The position numbers and the translations under genes are program-made. This document shows, piece by piece, positions 8,632-17,457 of a DNA stretch of 62,029 nucleotides. The DNA lies in IMG/VR virus record IMGVR_UViG_3300044980_000053, positions 1-62,029 of that record; one strand, 5' to 3'. This DNA comes from a virus. How positions within the stretch are numbered: position 1 is the stretch's first letter; the number at the start of each line of letters is the position of its first letter. The notes under the pieces were generated by a model. The model was not told the DNA's origin. It made no database searches and was given only the letters and a program-made list of their open reading frames with translations.

Positions 8632-11600
8632 TTACTTATCTATCTTGACGGGGTCATTGAGATCCAATTCTCCACGATGATAAGCCCCGAGCGCTTCCTC
8701 TGTAGAGGCAAAACTCTTGGTCTTTTTATCACTACTTGGCCTAGTAGCGCGGTGAAGACCCATAATGCTTTCCATCTCAGGAGCAATGTTTAATGAGCGT
8801 GGATTCCTGTCAGAAAATAGAAGGTGCGACAGCGTTATATTTTTGGAATCCTCCACCGCTGCTGGCGTGACGGGAACGTGTATTTGAACCGTATTCGACA
8901 GGATTGTTCCATCGACGGCCATAAACGTCTCTGAGCCCGGAACCGTAAGATCATAACCGGTTTCGCGGATGTTTGTGGCTTCGTAACTTACCACACGGTC
9001 CCAGCTGATTGATTCATTGTCTACCAGGTTAACCCAGGGAATAAAGTCCACCTGTTGTCGTAACGTTGGGTGATCCGACAAAATGCGTTGAGCCGTGTGG
9101 CGCGTCGTATACCCGTCGCTAATCGCATTACTAAGCGCAGTGTACGTAGCGTTCTTGTTGCCATATAGTCGACGCGCCTCTTTTGCTATTGCAAGAGGTA
9201 TCGGAACTATGTCTGTTCTCGTATAGGCAGAGGCCGTCTTATCTATTGGCTCAGCAAAGTAAGCCTTAAACCTTTGTGCCTTAGTCTCGTGAGCCACGCA
9301 CAATGAGCCGAGTTTACGAAGTTCAACGCTAGACGGCGTAACAACCCAACAATCAAGACCCTTGGGGGTCTTTGTCGTGGTGATTGTAGCGGTAACGTTG
9401 AGCGACTTATAGAGCAGTACCGTCTCTTGTGCCAACCGAATACTGGTTGTGCAGTGATTGATTATCCACTGAGGTTTTGCTTTGCCGTGACTAACAGCAA
9501 TGCTGCCATCCGTGTCGATAAGACCCGCCAGGAGACCACGACGAAACTCTTCAGGGGCTGTCAGAAAGAAAGGAGGAAGATGTTTATTTCGTGCGCCGTG
9601 TCCGATGAGCGGAGCAACAAGAGACGCATATTCCACAGAGCCTACGGCTAGCTTCTGGCTATTGGGCCCGAAACCCTCTCCTTTCCTTGTTAGATGCGTA
9701 ACTGTTGGCGTCAAACTAAAAATTTCTTGAAGAAGCGTTTTATACCGTTCTTGAATAGCCGGCTCTATCGCAGCCAGGTTTACGACTGAAGGGCCGTTGG
9801 CTAGCTCGTCGACCCAACCGTCCCCGACCAACATACCGAGTAATTGTCCTACGCCCTCCGTAAGAGAGATCGTCGAATTTAGTCGCTGTTCTCTGGGTCG
9901 ATTTCCTCGCAGTTGACGTTCTGACGTCATCATTGATACGCAAACGTCTAATGGCGATAGGTGTCGCGCTATAGGCACAAATACGCCTCCCGCTTCTGCA
10001 GGTCTTCGGCGAACAGTATTGAGCTCACGAGTAAGCCCATACACCGCGCGAGGGTCGTCATCAGATACAATCTGACGGCCAGATGCGAGTGTTACGGTTT
10101 CAACGTATCGATCTTTGTGTACCGACCACGCGGAGACCTTCATGAGTTTAAGTTGCCCCGTCGATGGATCGTGCGCTATCACACGAATCCCTTCTGGCAC
10201 TGCATAAAAAGCGCGATGTTCTTTTTCGAACTGAAGCGCGCCGTGTGGAAAATTTTCCAGGGGGCACACAAAAAATCGATCCCCCTCCAGATAACCCGTG
10301 ACTGTTTTGAAGCGCGCGGTCATTTGTTCATCCTGTTGTTCAGCATGTCGCCATGCTAGCACGTCTGCTTCTTTTTGTCCATAGTCTGTAAAAAAAGAAG
10401 AAGAGATACACAGGATTACGTGTCCAAAACAGCAGTCACCGTCATAGTCGAGGTTAGCCCCTCGTTCGTAAGCGGGTGCGATTTTAATCGCCTTACCTCC
10501 AATTAACCGGGGATAGGCCGCCACAATATTGCTCCTGCTCAAAGAAGGCGCACGGTTCACGAGTACAGGTCGATCCTTGGATTCGTTGATGAGCTCGTCT
10601 CTAGCAATGGGAGTTCTGTCATCTACCATGCGCTGAGCTTCGACTGCCGGATATCCGCGACGAACCAAGCGACCAATGATGAACTTCGAGTACATCGTCC
10701 ACGCCATGTCCTCTGGAAGACCGATCTCGTCCATAGACAGTTCCGGTCCAGGAGACACGACGCCTCGTCCGCTTGGCGTTTGCAGACGCTTCATAATCTT
10801 CGACTGAAAAAAGCCGTTGCCGGGGCGAGACCCTGTGATAGCGAGTATATAACCCTTTGCGTCTCTCTTGTTTACTCCCGGGCTGACCGGCTCTCCGATT
10901 CCAAACAACGCACTGACAGCGTCGTACAAGTGTTGACGAGGGGCGGCTAGCTCCTTGTCCGGTAGAACCTCTTTGACTTTCTCGAGGCCGTCGTTAGCCA
11001 AGAACGCATCTCTGTAAAGGAGATTTGCGTCACCGACTTGGAGCTTGCCGTCTGGCAGCGGCAGAACCGGGCGGATAATTGGCGGCGTGACTGGGACCTT
11101 GCTCAGGACATATGCCTTGTCCGGGGTGAGGCCGAGATCTTTAAGCGCCTCGAGGTACTTCACCTTCTTGACGGTATTATCTAAGGCGGTGCCCTTGAGG
11201 CGTCTAGCTTCATCGCGAAGGTTCTTGATCTCCTTATCCATGTCAATGGCACCGAGTGCGCTCTTGAACCAGTTGCCGCCTTTGCCGACGTGTTCTGTAA
11301 ATTGATCCTGTGTCAAGTTGAGAAGCTTCTTCACGGGCTCTTCGAACACAGGATTAACAATTGGCTCGACAAGATCGACGTGAGACCACTTAGTGCCAGA
11401 GGCTCCGCCGGTTCTAGCAGGGTCAAATAGTCCGCCTGTTTCTGGCTTTAGATCCTTGGCTCTGATCATCTTACTAGGATCTGGCAGTGCCCCGCTAGAC
11501 ATCTTGGTGATGTCCGCATCGGTGAGCGGGCCGAGTGCGAGCCTGGAGCCGCTCTTGTTAACCTTGATACCGGCACCAGTGAGCATGGAATGAAGTTTGT

Positions 11601-14547
11601 CATACACAAACGACGTCTTGGGTGCGGGAGTAGGTAGGCCAAGTTGAATGGCTCTCCAGAACTCGTCGTTTCTCTGACTCTTTATGGTGGCAGACTCACG
11701 GAGTATATTTCTCGCGTTGTGTGACACGAGACCGTCGAATTCCATTCGACCGATTCCCTTGGCCCCGTCGTCACCGCCCTTTGCTGGCTGTTCGTTGTAG
11801 TCGTAGCGGCCCGGTTGACTAGCCGACCACCCGCTCTCGGCGGTCTTCATGAGCTTGAGGATGTACGCATTGCCAACGAACACATTCGGAATTTTTTTTC
11901 CTGTGACAGGATCAGTGACAGTCTCCTTGTCAGAGAGTCCAGCCTCCTTTAGCTTGTCGCGCGCGAACTTAACAGCATTGCCAGGCATGTACTGCGGAGC
12001 AATGATCGGCTTGCCCGTCTTAGCCGCTACCTTGCCGAGAGCGGCCTCTATGATCTGACTCGGATTGATTCGCGTGATGACACCCGCACTCGTAAACAGC
12101 ACGTCGATTGGGTGACCGGACTCGTCCTGCAGCATCTGATCATCCGGAATGATCTGTGCAATCACACCCTTAGCCCCGTGCCTGTTGGTAATTTTATCGG
12201 CGATCTGGAGCGGCTCCTCGGTCTTAACGGTGACGCTGTGTCGAGCTTCGGTTTTCGCGACGTCAGATACTACGCCAGGGTTGTCGCTATTCCAGGTCTC
12301 AACTACCTCTCTATACGGCTTCACCAAACTCTTCGACAATTTGCCAAGGAGCGCCGCATCGCCGGTGACTACGTTGGGGCGCACCGCAACAAGAAGAGGA
12401 TCTCCTTTGTAGACGGTTGTCCCGGGCTTTATTACGCCGTCGTCGTCGAGATTTGCATACTGCTTGGCGGTGTATCTTGGGCCGAAGTAAGTCTTATGTC
12501 TCTCTCGACCGGCCTGCGTCTCCCCGCTGATATCGAGCACATGTTGATACATGTGCTCACTCGTTAGTTTGTTGGCGGCGTTTTGACTGACAACTAGACC
12601 ATCGTTTGAATTGAGGCCACGGGCCGCTACGTACGCTACGCGTAGATTTGTACCGAGAGCGAGGGTTCCGTCCTTGGTGAAGTTAGACTCAGCCAATAGC
12701 TGGCCTTTCTTCACTTCATCGCCCTGTTTAACGATCAGATTATTGGTGAGATACGTTTTAGCGGCCAGCGGAAGATCTTGGTCATAGTGCAGCTTCATAA
12801 CGCCGCCCGCAGCGCTTGTCTTTGTACCGCGAGGCGCCAAGTGAATGTAGTCACCGTCGATTTTGGTGATGACACCGTCCTCTCTAGCGGTAGGGACAAT
12901 GATCTTGGCAAACTCCTGCTCAACAGAGTGTCCAGGAGCCCACGACTCGACTTGCACGTTTGGAGCCTCTCTGTGCACGAGGGGCAACGCCTGCTCCTGG
13001 TGCTTAGACGCCATGAGTGATCGGTTACCTTGCATGCTTCCGATTAGTGGAAGCAAGTTGGTCGTGGGGCTAAACATGTCCGTCGCATGCCTGATCTCAT
13101 GAGTGACGCGGTCTGATGGCTCGTGTCCCATGAGGTGGTTGTGCATGGTCTCGATTATCTTACCGGGACTCAGGTCCTGTCCTGGAAAGGCGATTACGCT
13201 CTTACTAGCCTCTTTAATGCTGAGAATTTCATCCTTGCCGGTTTTGACGTTCCTGTAAGTTCCATAGAGATTGTTGTGATCATCACGCATGGTACCGATA
13301 GCCGCGCGGACATCGACACCGGCGTGGAAACTCTCGGGCGTCCTGACCTCGTCCAGAATCCCGAGGTGAGTCATGTGCGCGTCGCGAGCCTCTATAGGAA
13401 TGGCGCGTTCCGTTGGAATCGCGCCCTCGCCGAGCATAGTTACCTTAGACGCCTGACTGATGAGCTCCATCGGATTGATCTGCGTGGGAACAGCAGAGAG
13501 CGATGAGCCCGTCAAGAAACCGTTCACTGATTTCGTGAACATGCCAGACGGGATAGCGTCGCGGAGCTTTCCCTTGGCTGCGTCTAGCTTCCATCCGAAC
13601 TTGTTGCGCATAGAGCGTGCCGTGAGGCCGAGACGCTCTCGGATGAAGTCGTCTACTGAGTGGAAAGTCTTGAACTCTAGTGCGTCACGATCGTCGACGT
13701 TTCTGGCGTTCTTGTGAACGTCGAGAAGTTTATGGCCGGCCGAGAGTAGCGCCTGCGGTGACGCCTTGTCGAAAGGGTGACCGAGAGTCACCTCATTGAC
13801 GTCTGGGTCCATCTTAGTCGTATCGAAATACGCGCGCAACGCATCTGCGCGCGCCTCCGGCGTGGCTGGCCTAGGACGGCCAGGTCGCTCCAAGATAACG
13901 TCGTACAACGTGTCGACGTGCTTCTCTGGCTTTGAGAATTTTTTGTTGTTGATCTCCGCTACTTCAGAACCCCAAGCTCTAGATATATCTTGGTGAGGTA
14001 CGCCAAGAGCCTTGAGAACAGGATATAGACCAATCTTCGAGGAAGTGTGCGAGGGCGTGATGTACAGAAGACCTTTCTCTTGGTCCATCGACATCTTTAG
14101 ATTGGCACCCTTGGCCATGTTGAACTGCGCCTCAAGAAGCTGGTTGCCGCGTCTATGCACATAGACGCCGGACTTCGGCCGCAGTAGGTTGGCGACAGCG
14201 TACTCTGTGCCATCGAGGATAAACGTGTGCCTGGGCGTAAAGTACGGCAGGCGCAGTAGCGTGAAGCCCTTAGCCTGATCAGTTACCTGTCCGGCTGAGT
14301 CCTTTACTATCAAGTCTCCCTTTACGCGCTCAGATAGCGTACGGCCCTCCATTAGAGCCTTCTTCTGCTCGCGGGACGAGAACTCCTCTGGAACTACGTG
14401 AGCGTTGTTCAACTCGATAGTCCAGCGACCCGCCTTCATAGGAAAAGACTGGTTAAGGCCCTCTACGGCGGCCTTTCGGATGTAACCACGTCTGGTGTCG
14501 CTGTCTTCCAGAACGGGGCGCAAGTTCTTGGTAGAAGAGTCTGTCAC
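8632..14547 (-). CDS. rpoBC-N: RNA polymerase beta plus beta-prime N-terminal fusion with intein (1971 aa precursor)
   Basis: Residues 1 to about 1000 follow bacterial beta in order: QINPMEL (356-362), AHMTHLGILDEVRTPES (390-406, the THYGR..ETPEG region), LALGTNLRVAYVAARG, ITNRHGAKGVIAQI (786-799), DVLFTSAGVITRINPSQI, and GRMEFDGLVSHNAR (933-946). Beta-prime then starts near 1025 (GLFDPARTGG, WSHVDLVEPI) and reaches RPVLVNRAPSLSR (1326-1338) and the Mg-binding NLDYDGD (1365-1371). Residues 1372-1885 are an intein. The C-extein VQIHVPVTPAAVEDSK to VKIDK (1886-1971) continues beta-prime colinearly; the rest is at 5932-7722. The N-terminal zinc-binding domain of beta-prime is absent. Predicted spliced product: 1457 residues. 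Beta/beta-prime fusions occur in Helicobacter and Wolbachia; a fusion plus a beta-prime split is unusual. Confidence 0.93.
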   Translation of the reverse strand: MTDSSTKNLRPVLEDSDTRRGYIRKAAVEGLNQSFPMKAGRWTIELNNAHVVPEEFSSREQKKALMEGRTLSERVKGDLIVKDSAGQVTDQAKGFTLLRLPYFTPRHTFILDGTEYAVANLLRPKSGVYVHRRGNQLLEAQFNMAKGANLKMSMDQEKGLLYITPSHTSSKIGLYPVLKALGVPHQDISRAWGSEVAEINNKKFSKPEKHVDTLYDVILERPGRPRPATPEARADALRAYFDTTKMDPDVNEVTLGHPFDKASPQALLSAGHKLLDVHKNARNVDDRDALEFKTFHSVDDFIRERLGLTARSMRNKFGWKLDAAKGKLRDAIPSGMFTKSVNGFLTGSSLSAVPTQINPMELISQASKVTMLGEGAIPTERAIPIEARDAHMTHLGILDEVRTPESFHAGVDVRAAIGTMRDDHNNLYGTYRNVKTGKDEILSIKEASKSVIAFPGQDLSPGKIIETMHNHLMGHEPSDRVTHEIRHATDMFSPTTNLLPLIGSMQGNRSLMASKHQEQALPLVHREAPNVQVESWAPGHSVEQEFAKIIVPTAREDGVITKIDGDYIHLAPRGTKTSAAGGVMKLHYDQDLPLAAKTYLTNNLIVKQGDEVKKGQLLAESNFTKDGTLALGTNLRVAYVAARGLNSNDGLVVSQNAANKLTSEHMYQHVLDISGETQAGRERHKTYFGPRYTAKQYANLDDDGVIKPGTTVYKGDPLLVAVRPNVVTGDAALLGKLSKSLVKPYREVVETWNSDNPGVVSDVAKTEARHSVTVKTEEPLQIADKITNRHGAKGVIAQIIPDDQMLQDESGHPIDVLFTSAGVITRINPSQIIEAALGKVAAKTGKPIIAPQYMPGNAVKFARDKLKEAGLSDKETVTDPVTGKKIPNVFVGNAYILKLMKTAESGWSASQPGRYDYNEQPAKGGDDGAKGIGRMEFDGLVSHNARNILRESATIKSQRNDEFWRAIQLGLPTPAPKTSFVYDKLHSMLTGAGIKVNKSGSRLALGPLTDADITKMSSGALPDPSKMIRAKDLKPETGGLFDPARTGGASGTKWSHVDLVEPIVNPVFEEPVKKLLNLTQDQFTEHVGKGGNWFKSALGAIDMDKEIKNLRDEARRLKGTALDNTVKKVKYLEALKDLGLTPDKAYVLSKVPVTPPIIRPVLPLPDGKLQVGDANLLYRDAFLANDGLEKVKEVLPDKELAAPRQHLYDAVSALFGIGEPVSPGVNKRDAKGYILAITGSRPGNGFFQSKIMKRLQTPSGRGVVSPGPELSMDEIGLPEDMAWTMYSKFIIGRLVRRGYPAVEAQRMVDDRTPIARDELINESKDRPVLVNRAPSLSRSNIVAAYPRLIGGKAIKIAPAYERGANLDYDGDCCFGHVILCISSSFFTDYGQKEADVLAWRHAEQQDEQMTARFKTVTGYLEGDRFFVCPLENFPHGALQFEKEHRAFYAVPEGIRVIAHDPSTGQLKLMKVSAWSVHKDRYVETVTLASGRQIVSDDDPRAVYGLTRELNTVRRRPAEAGGVFVPIARHLSPLDVCVSMMTSERQLRGNRPREQRLNSTISLTEGVGQLLGMLVGDGWVDELANGPSVVNLAAIEPAIQERYKTLLQEIFSLTPTVTHLTRKGEGFGPNSQKLAVGSVEYASLVAPLIGHGARNKHLPPFFLTAPEEFRRGLLAGLIDTDGSIAVSHGKAKPQWIINHCTTSIRLAQETVLLYKSLNVTATITTTKTPKGLDCWVVTPSSVELRKLGSLCVAHETKAQRFKAYFAEPIDKTASAYTRTDIVPIPLAIAKEARRLYGNKNATYTALSNAISDGYTTRHTAQRILSDHPTLRQQVDFIPWVNLVDNESISWDRVVSYEATNIRETGYDLTVPGSETFMAVDGTILSNTVQIHVPVTPAAVEDSKNITLSHLLFSDRNPRSLNIAPEMESIMGLHRATRPSSDKKTKSFASTEEALGAYHRGELDLNDPVKIDK
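8893..10434 (-). mobile_element. LAGLIDADG intein in the RNA polymerase catalytic motif (514 aa)
   Basis: The intein begins with Cys (TGC at 10434-10432) right after NLDYDGD and ends with ILSN before Thr (AAT at 8895-8893). Removing it restores NLDYDGD-T-VQIHVPVT, colinear with NADFDGDQMAVHVPLT of bacterial beta-prime. Intein residues 113-130 (VTLASGRQIVSDDD) match block B in position. LLGMLVGDGW (198-207) and LLAGLIDTDGSI (301-312) are the two homing-endonuclease motifs, and TFMAVDGTILSN (503-514) is blocks F/G. Oddities: the block B TxxH motif reads SDDD, the penultimate residue is Ser rather than His, and about 60 extra residues separate blocks A and B. Confidence 0.9.
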
Positions 14548-14906
14548 GACAGAGGTCCAGATTTCTCTACGGGTTCGACGTCACTCATAGAATCTACCTG
14601 GTCAGGGCGAGCAGGCGCCTTGTTCTCGAACCAACATAGAACGATGACGTGCTCGCCGGTCTTGGTCTCATAGCTCTTCTCGTAGCGAATTGTTATCTCA
14701 CCTGACCAGGCCCTGTTGCAGACGTCGTCGTAGTCTGCCAGCTCCTCAGGACAGTTGAACATCTTCGTACACTGCCGAACGCTGGGGCCCTTACGGGACT
14801 TACCAGAAACGGTAACAGGAGACGCTGCCTGTCCGAATGGGTGGGCTCCCGTGAGCTCCTGCATGCGGTTCAGTGTTTCTGCGAAGTCGTCTTTCTTGTC
14901 TGCCAT
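14544..14906 (-). CDS. Unknown protein upstream of RNA polymerase fusion (120 aa)
   Basis: The stop overlaps the RNA polymerase fusion start by 4 nt (ATGA), so translation is probably coupled. The N-terminus is helical (FAETLNRMQELTG), the centre has two Cys (QCTKMFNCPEE) and a third (DDVCNRAW), and a beta-rich part follows (EITIRYEKSYETKTGEHVIVLCWFE). No family is recognised. Its position makes a polymerase accessory role possible, but nothing in the sequence shows it. Confidence 0.65.
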   Translation of the reverse strand: MADKKDDFAETLNRMQELTGAHPFGQAASPVTVSGKSRKGPSVRQCTKMFNCPEELADYDDVCNRAWSGEITIRYEKSYETKTGEHVIVLCWFENKAPARPDQVDSMSDVEPVEKSGPLS

Positions 14907-14935
14907 GAGTCACCTATTGTGTTTTAATACCGCGA

Positions 14936-15080
14936 CTACGCGCCCCAACGATCTCGTTGGGCTTGTGACATGCGAATCTTTGCCTCGGGCGTATATTTTC
15001 GTCCGCGTTGTCTAGCGGACATCGCTTGTCTTTGTTCGAGAGTTGCCTTGTGACCGCGGCGCGCAGCCGATATTAGCGCG
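14936..15080 (-). pseudogene. Out-of-frame C-terminus of the GIY-YIG endonuclease
   Basis: In the frame one base off from the GIY-YIG gene, the minus strand encodes RRGHKATLEQRQAMSARQRG, then KYTPEAKIRMSQAQRDRW and a stop at 14938-14936. This is a NUMOD3 repeat in the expected place, so one extra base near 15060-15085 has probably displaced the true C-terminus. It explains the otherwise empty stretch before 14906. Confidence 0.65.
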
Positions 15081-15632
15081 CGATTCATCAGACATCTTTT
15101 TACCTTTATTACTTTCTGAAATTTTCTTACGGTGTTCTTCAGTCTTAGGAACGCCTCGGCGCTGCTCAGACATAAGATCTCGTGTTTCTTGCGAGAGTTT
15201 CTTACCCGTTTGTGCGATTGCTAATTTCATTCGATGTTCGGGAGATTTTGTTCTGCCTTTATTTCCTGCGGAAATCGCCGCTCGCGCTTCTTCGTCATGT
15301 TTGTATCCGAGTTTTCCTGGGCCCTTAGCCTTTGCGTTAACAAGACGACAGCCTAAGGATCGAAAATACTCGGTCCAATAGTCTTCAGCGGCGTCCATGA
15401 AGGGCGCAGGTACTTCTTGAACCAATCGAATAGTTGGAATCACGTTTTGTTGCACCAGACTTTGAACCCAATACACGCGATAAGGTACGCGCCCTCGGTT
15501 ACGATTTTCTCGTTGTCCTTTGTCCTTAAGATGTTGTGCTAGACGGATCTCAAGCGCCTTGATTGTACGACCTACGTACCGTATCTCGCCATCTCGTGGG
15601 TCTATAAGAACGTATATCTTCGCGATTTTCAA
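15012..15632 (-). CDS. GIY-YIG homing endonuclease with NUMOD3 motifs, frameshifted at the 3' end (206 aa as read)
   Basis: The N-terminus IYVLIDPRDGEIRYVGRT is the GIY-YIG core (here YVL..RYVG) with R24 of the catalytic helix region nearby. Basic NUMOD3-type repeats follow (KGRTKSPEHRMKLA, RGVPKTEEHRKKISES, KGKKMSDESRANI), which bind DNA. TTG at 15632 is used as start; the portal stop lies 6 nt upstream. After RANIG the frame turns into unrelated sequence, while the shifted frame continues NUMOD3 repeats to a TAG at 14936. The gene sits between portal and the RNA polymerase genes, a typical homing site. Confidence 0.85.
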   Translation of the reverse strand: MKIAKIYVLIDPRDGEIRYVGRTIKALEIRLAQHLKDKGQRENRNRGRVPYRVYWVQSLVQQNVIPTIRLVQEVPAPFMDAAEDYWTEYFRSLGCRLVNAKAKGPGKLGYKHDEEARAAISAGNKGRTKSPEHRMKLAIAQTGKKLSQETRDLMSEQRRGVPKTEEHRKKISESNKGKKMSDESRANIGCAPRSQGNSRTKTSDVR

Positions 15633-15637
15633 AATAT

Positions 15638-17422
15638 TTATGCCACCGTTTCTCCGTCAGAGGGCGGACTCGTGGCTCCCGTAGGATCTTGTCCTGTTCT
15701 TGCCATAGAGATCGCTGCTCTGTTTTGCTGCTGTGTCGCGTCTTCAAGAGATAATTTTACTAGCGCGTACATTGGTTTATCGCGTTTTTCGAGTTCCGTC
15801 ATCTGTGAACGTCTAGTACCTTCATCCAATCCCATCAATTGTTGAACGATTTGATCGGCCTGTTGTTGCATAGCTTGCGGATCATATGCGGCACCGCTTT
15901 GTCCTAGTTGCGCCTGCGTGCGCGCCTGGAGACCAAGTTCATTCTGTCGCTTCTGCATCTCGATATTGATTTCGGATGCGACTCTCGCGTCGTCGAGTGT
16001 TTCCTGCTTACGCTTCTGCCGCTCCTCAACTGGGTCGACGTCAAAGGCCTCACCAAGAGTAGCCTTGGAAATCCACGGACCGCTGGACGGATCAGCCATA
16101 TTGAGCTGCAAGAGCAGCGCCTTCTGTTGCACGTCGTCGATGAATTTAAACGGCGCGAGCTTGACCTTAATAGATCCCCAACCAAGCAGCTTGGCGGTCT
16201 TATCTGTTATCCACTGCAGGAGATCGTTTAGATCTGTGGTCTGATGAATCAACTGGTTCTCGAGGACGCGTAGCTGAATTCCTGAACCCATAGCGGAGAA
16301 CCCGCCATAGATGAACTCCTTGGGGAGTCCTAGTGCCGCAATAATGTTGTCCTCGGCCGCCTGAACTTCGCCGAGCGTCATAAGAGCGCGCGCCTGTCCG
16401 CCGAAGTGGGTAACTTCAGCCGGGATAGGCGACCACATGATGTGGAGCGGATCTCTGCGCCAGCGCTTTACGCTAGACTTCATCTCCGCTGTCCAGTGAG
16501 ACAGGTTGATCGTCAAAAGCGGATCGGCGTTGGCCGTCGACTGTTTCGGCGAGATGATGCGCATCGGAACGATGTAGTCGAGTGCGATAGCTTCGTTTGC
16601 CTTGCGTAGAACCGCGGCAAAAAAGAAGAGCTTAATTGTCGACGACAGGGGCGGAAATCCCCACTGCGCTTCGATGCCGGCGGGTGCGTCCATCTTAAGA
16701 TGGCAGACCTGCCCGTCAGCGAACTTAAAGATCTTGTCGTCCTTAAGAGTGCGGAGGAACTCCATTGGCATAGAGTCAATGAGGTGCTTGTTGTTTTTAG
16801 CGACGCGCTCTTTCAGCTCTTTCGGAATTGTCCAGTAGTATTCTGAATGTCCTGTTATCGGGTTATGATCGATGTCGATAAGCTTTGGGTCCCATCGAAT
16901 AATCGAGATCTTGTCTGGCTTAGCAATCTTCTTGTCCACGACGTCGTCGGGGCCCGCTTCAGCCTTCGCATGACAGCTTGGACATACGTAAGAAAAAGTA
17001 AGCTTCTTGAGACGAAAGCGATAGTTCAAGCTGGTGGCATTCGACTGCTGTCTGCAGTGCGGGCACTTGAGAAAACGTACGAACGGAGAGTACATCGAGA
17101 AGAAAGAGTTGCCGTACGTAAACTTGTCAATCGCCGCTTTTACTAACCATCGCTTGACATGGAGTTGTTCGTCGAGCAGCTTTTCGTACTTCTTCTTCAA
17201 TCCTTCGTTGGTCGTCTCATAGAGAATATCTGTGATCGGATACGTACAAAACTTCTGGAGTGCCGCATAGATATGGGCAGAATTGAAGTACAGATACTCC
17301 GTAAGGCGGAATAAGTCTTTTAGTTTTCGAGGCGCGAACGCCGTGAGAAAATCAAACAGCGGATTGCTGTGTGATGCTACGTTGCCAAAGTTAAGGTCTC
17401 CGCCGGCGTCTAGATCAAGCAT
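15638..17422 (-). CDS. Portal-like protein with zinc-ribbon insert (594 aa)
   Basis: The protein has portal features: an early helical region (FRLTEYLYFNSAHIYAALQKF), a central domain with EAIALDYIVPMRIISPK and QAAEDNIIAALGLPKEFIYGG (typical of portal proteins that bind several chains), a long helix afterwards, and a Gln-rich C-terminus. C120, C123, C147 and C150 form a CxxC..CxxC insert, unusual for portals. Portal proteins form the dodecameric DNA gate at the prohead vertex. It heads the minus-strand operon, 35 nt from the divergent SNF2 gene. Family assignment is by pattern, not by a search. Confidence 0.7.
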   Translation of the reverse strand: MLDLDAGGDLNFGNVASHSNPLFDFLTAFAPRKLKDLFRLTEYLYFNSAHIYAALQKFCTYPITDILYETTNEGLKKKYEKLLDEQLHVKRWLVKAAIDKFTYGNSFFSMYSPFVRFLKCPHCRQQSNATSLNYRFRLKKLTFSYVCPSCHAKAEAGPDDVVDKKIAKPDKISIIRWDPKLIDIDHNPITGHSEYYWTIPKELKERVAKNNKHLIDSMPMEFLRTLKDDKIFKFADGQVCHLKMDAPAGIEAQWGFPPLSSTIKLFFFAAVLRKANEAIALDYIVPMRIISPKQSTANADPLLTINLSHWTAEMKSSVKRWRRDPLHIMWSPIPAEVTHFGGQARALMTLGEVQAAEDNIIAALGLPKEFIYGGFSAMGSGIQLRVLENQLIHQTTDLNDLLQWITDKTAKLLGWGSIKVKLAPFKFIDDVQQKALLLQLNMADPSSGPWISKATLGEAFDVDPVEERQKRKQETLDDARVASEINIEMQKRQNELGLQARTQAQLGQSGAAYDPQAMQQQADQIVQQLMGLDEGTRRSQMTELEKRDKPMYALVKLSLEDATQQQNRAAISMARTGQDPTGATSPPSDGETVA

Positions 17423-17457
17423 TAAGCCACGTCCTGTGGTATTGCGAAAGAGATAGC

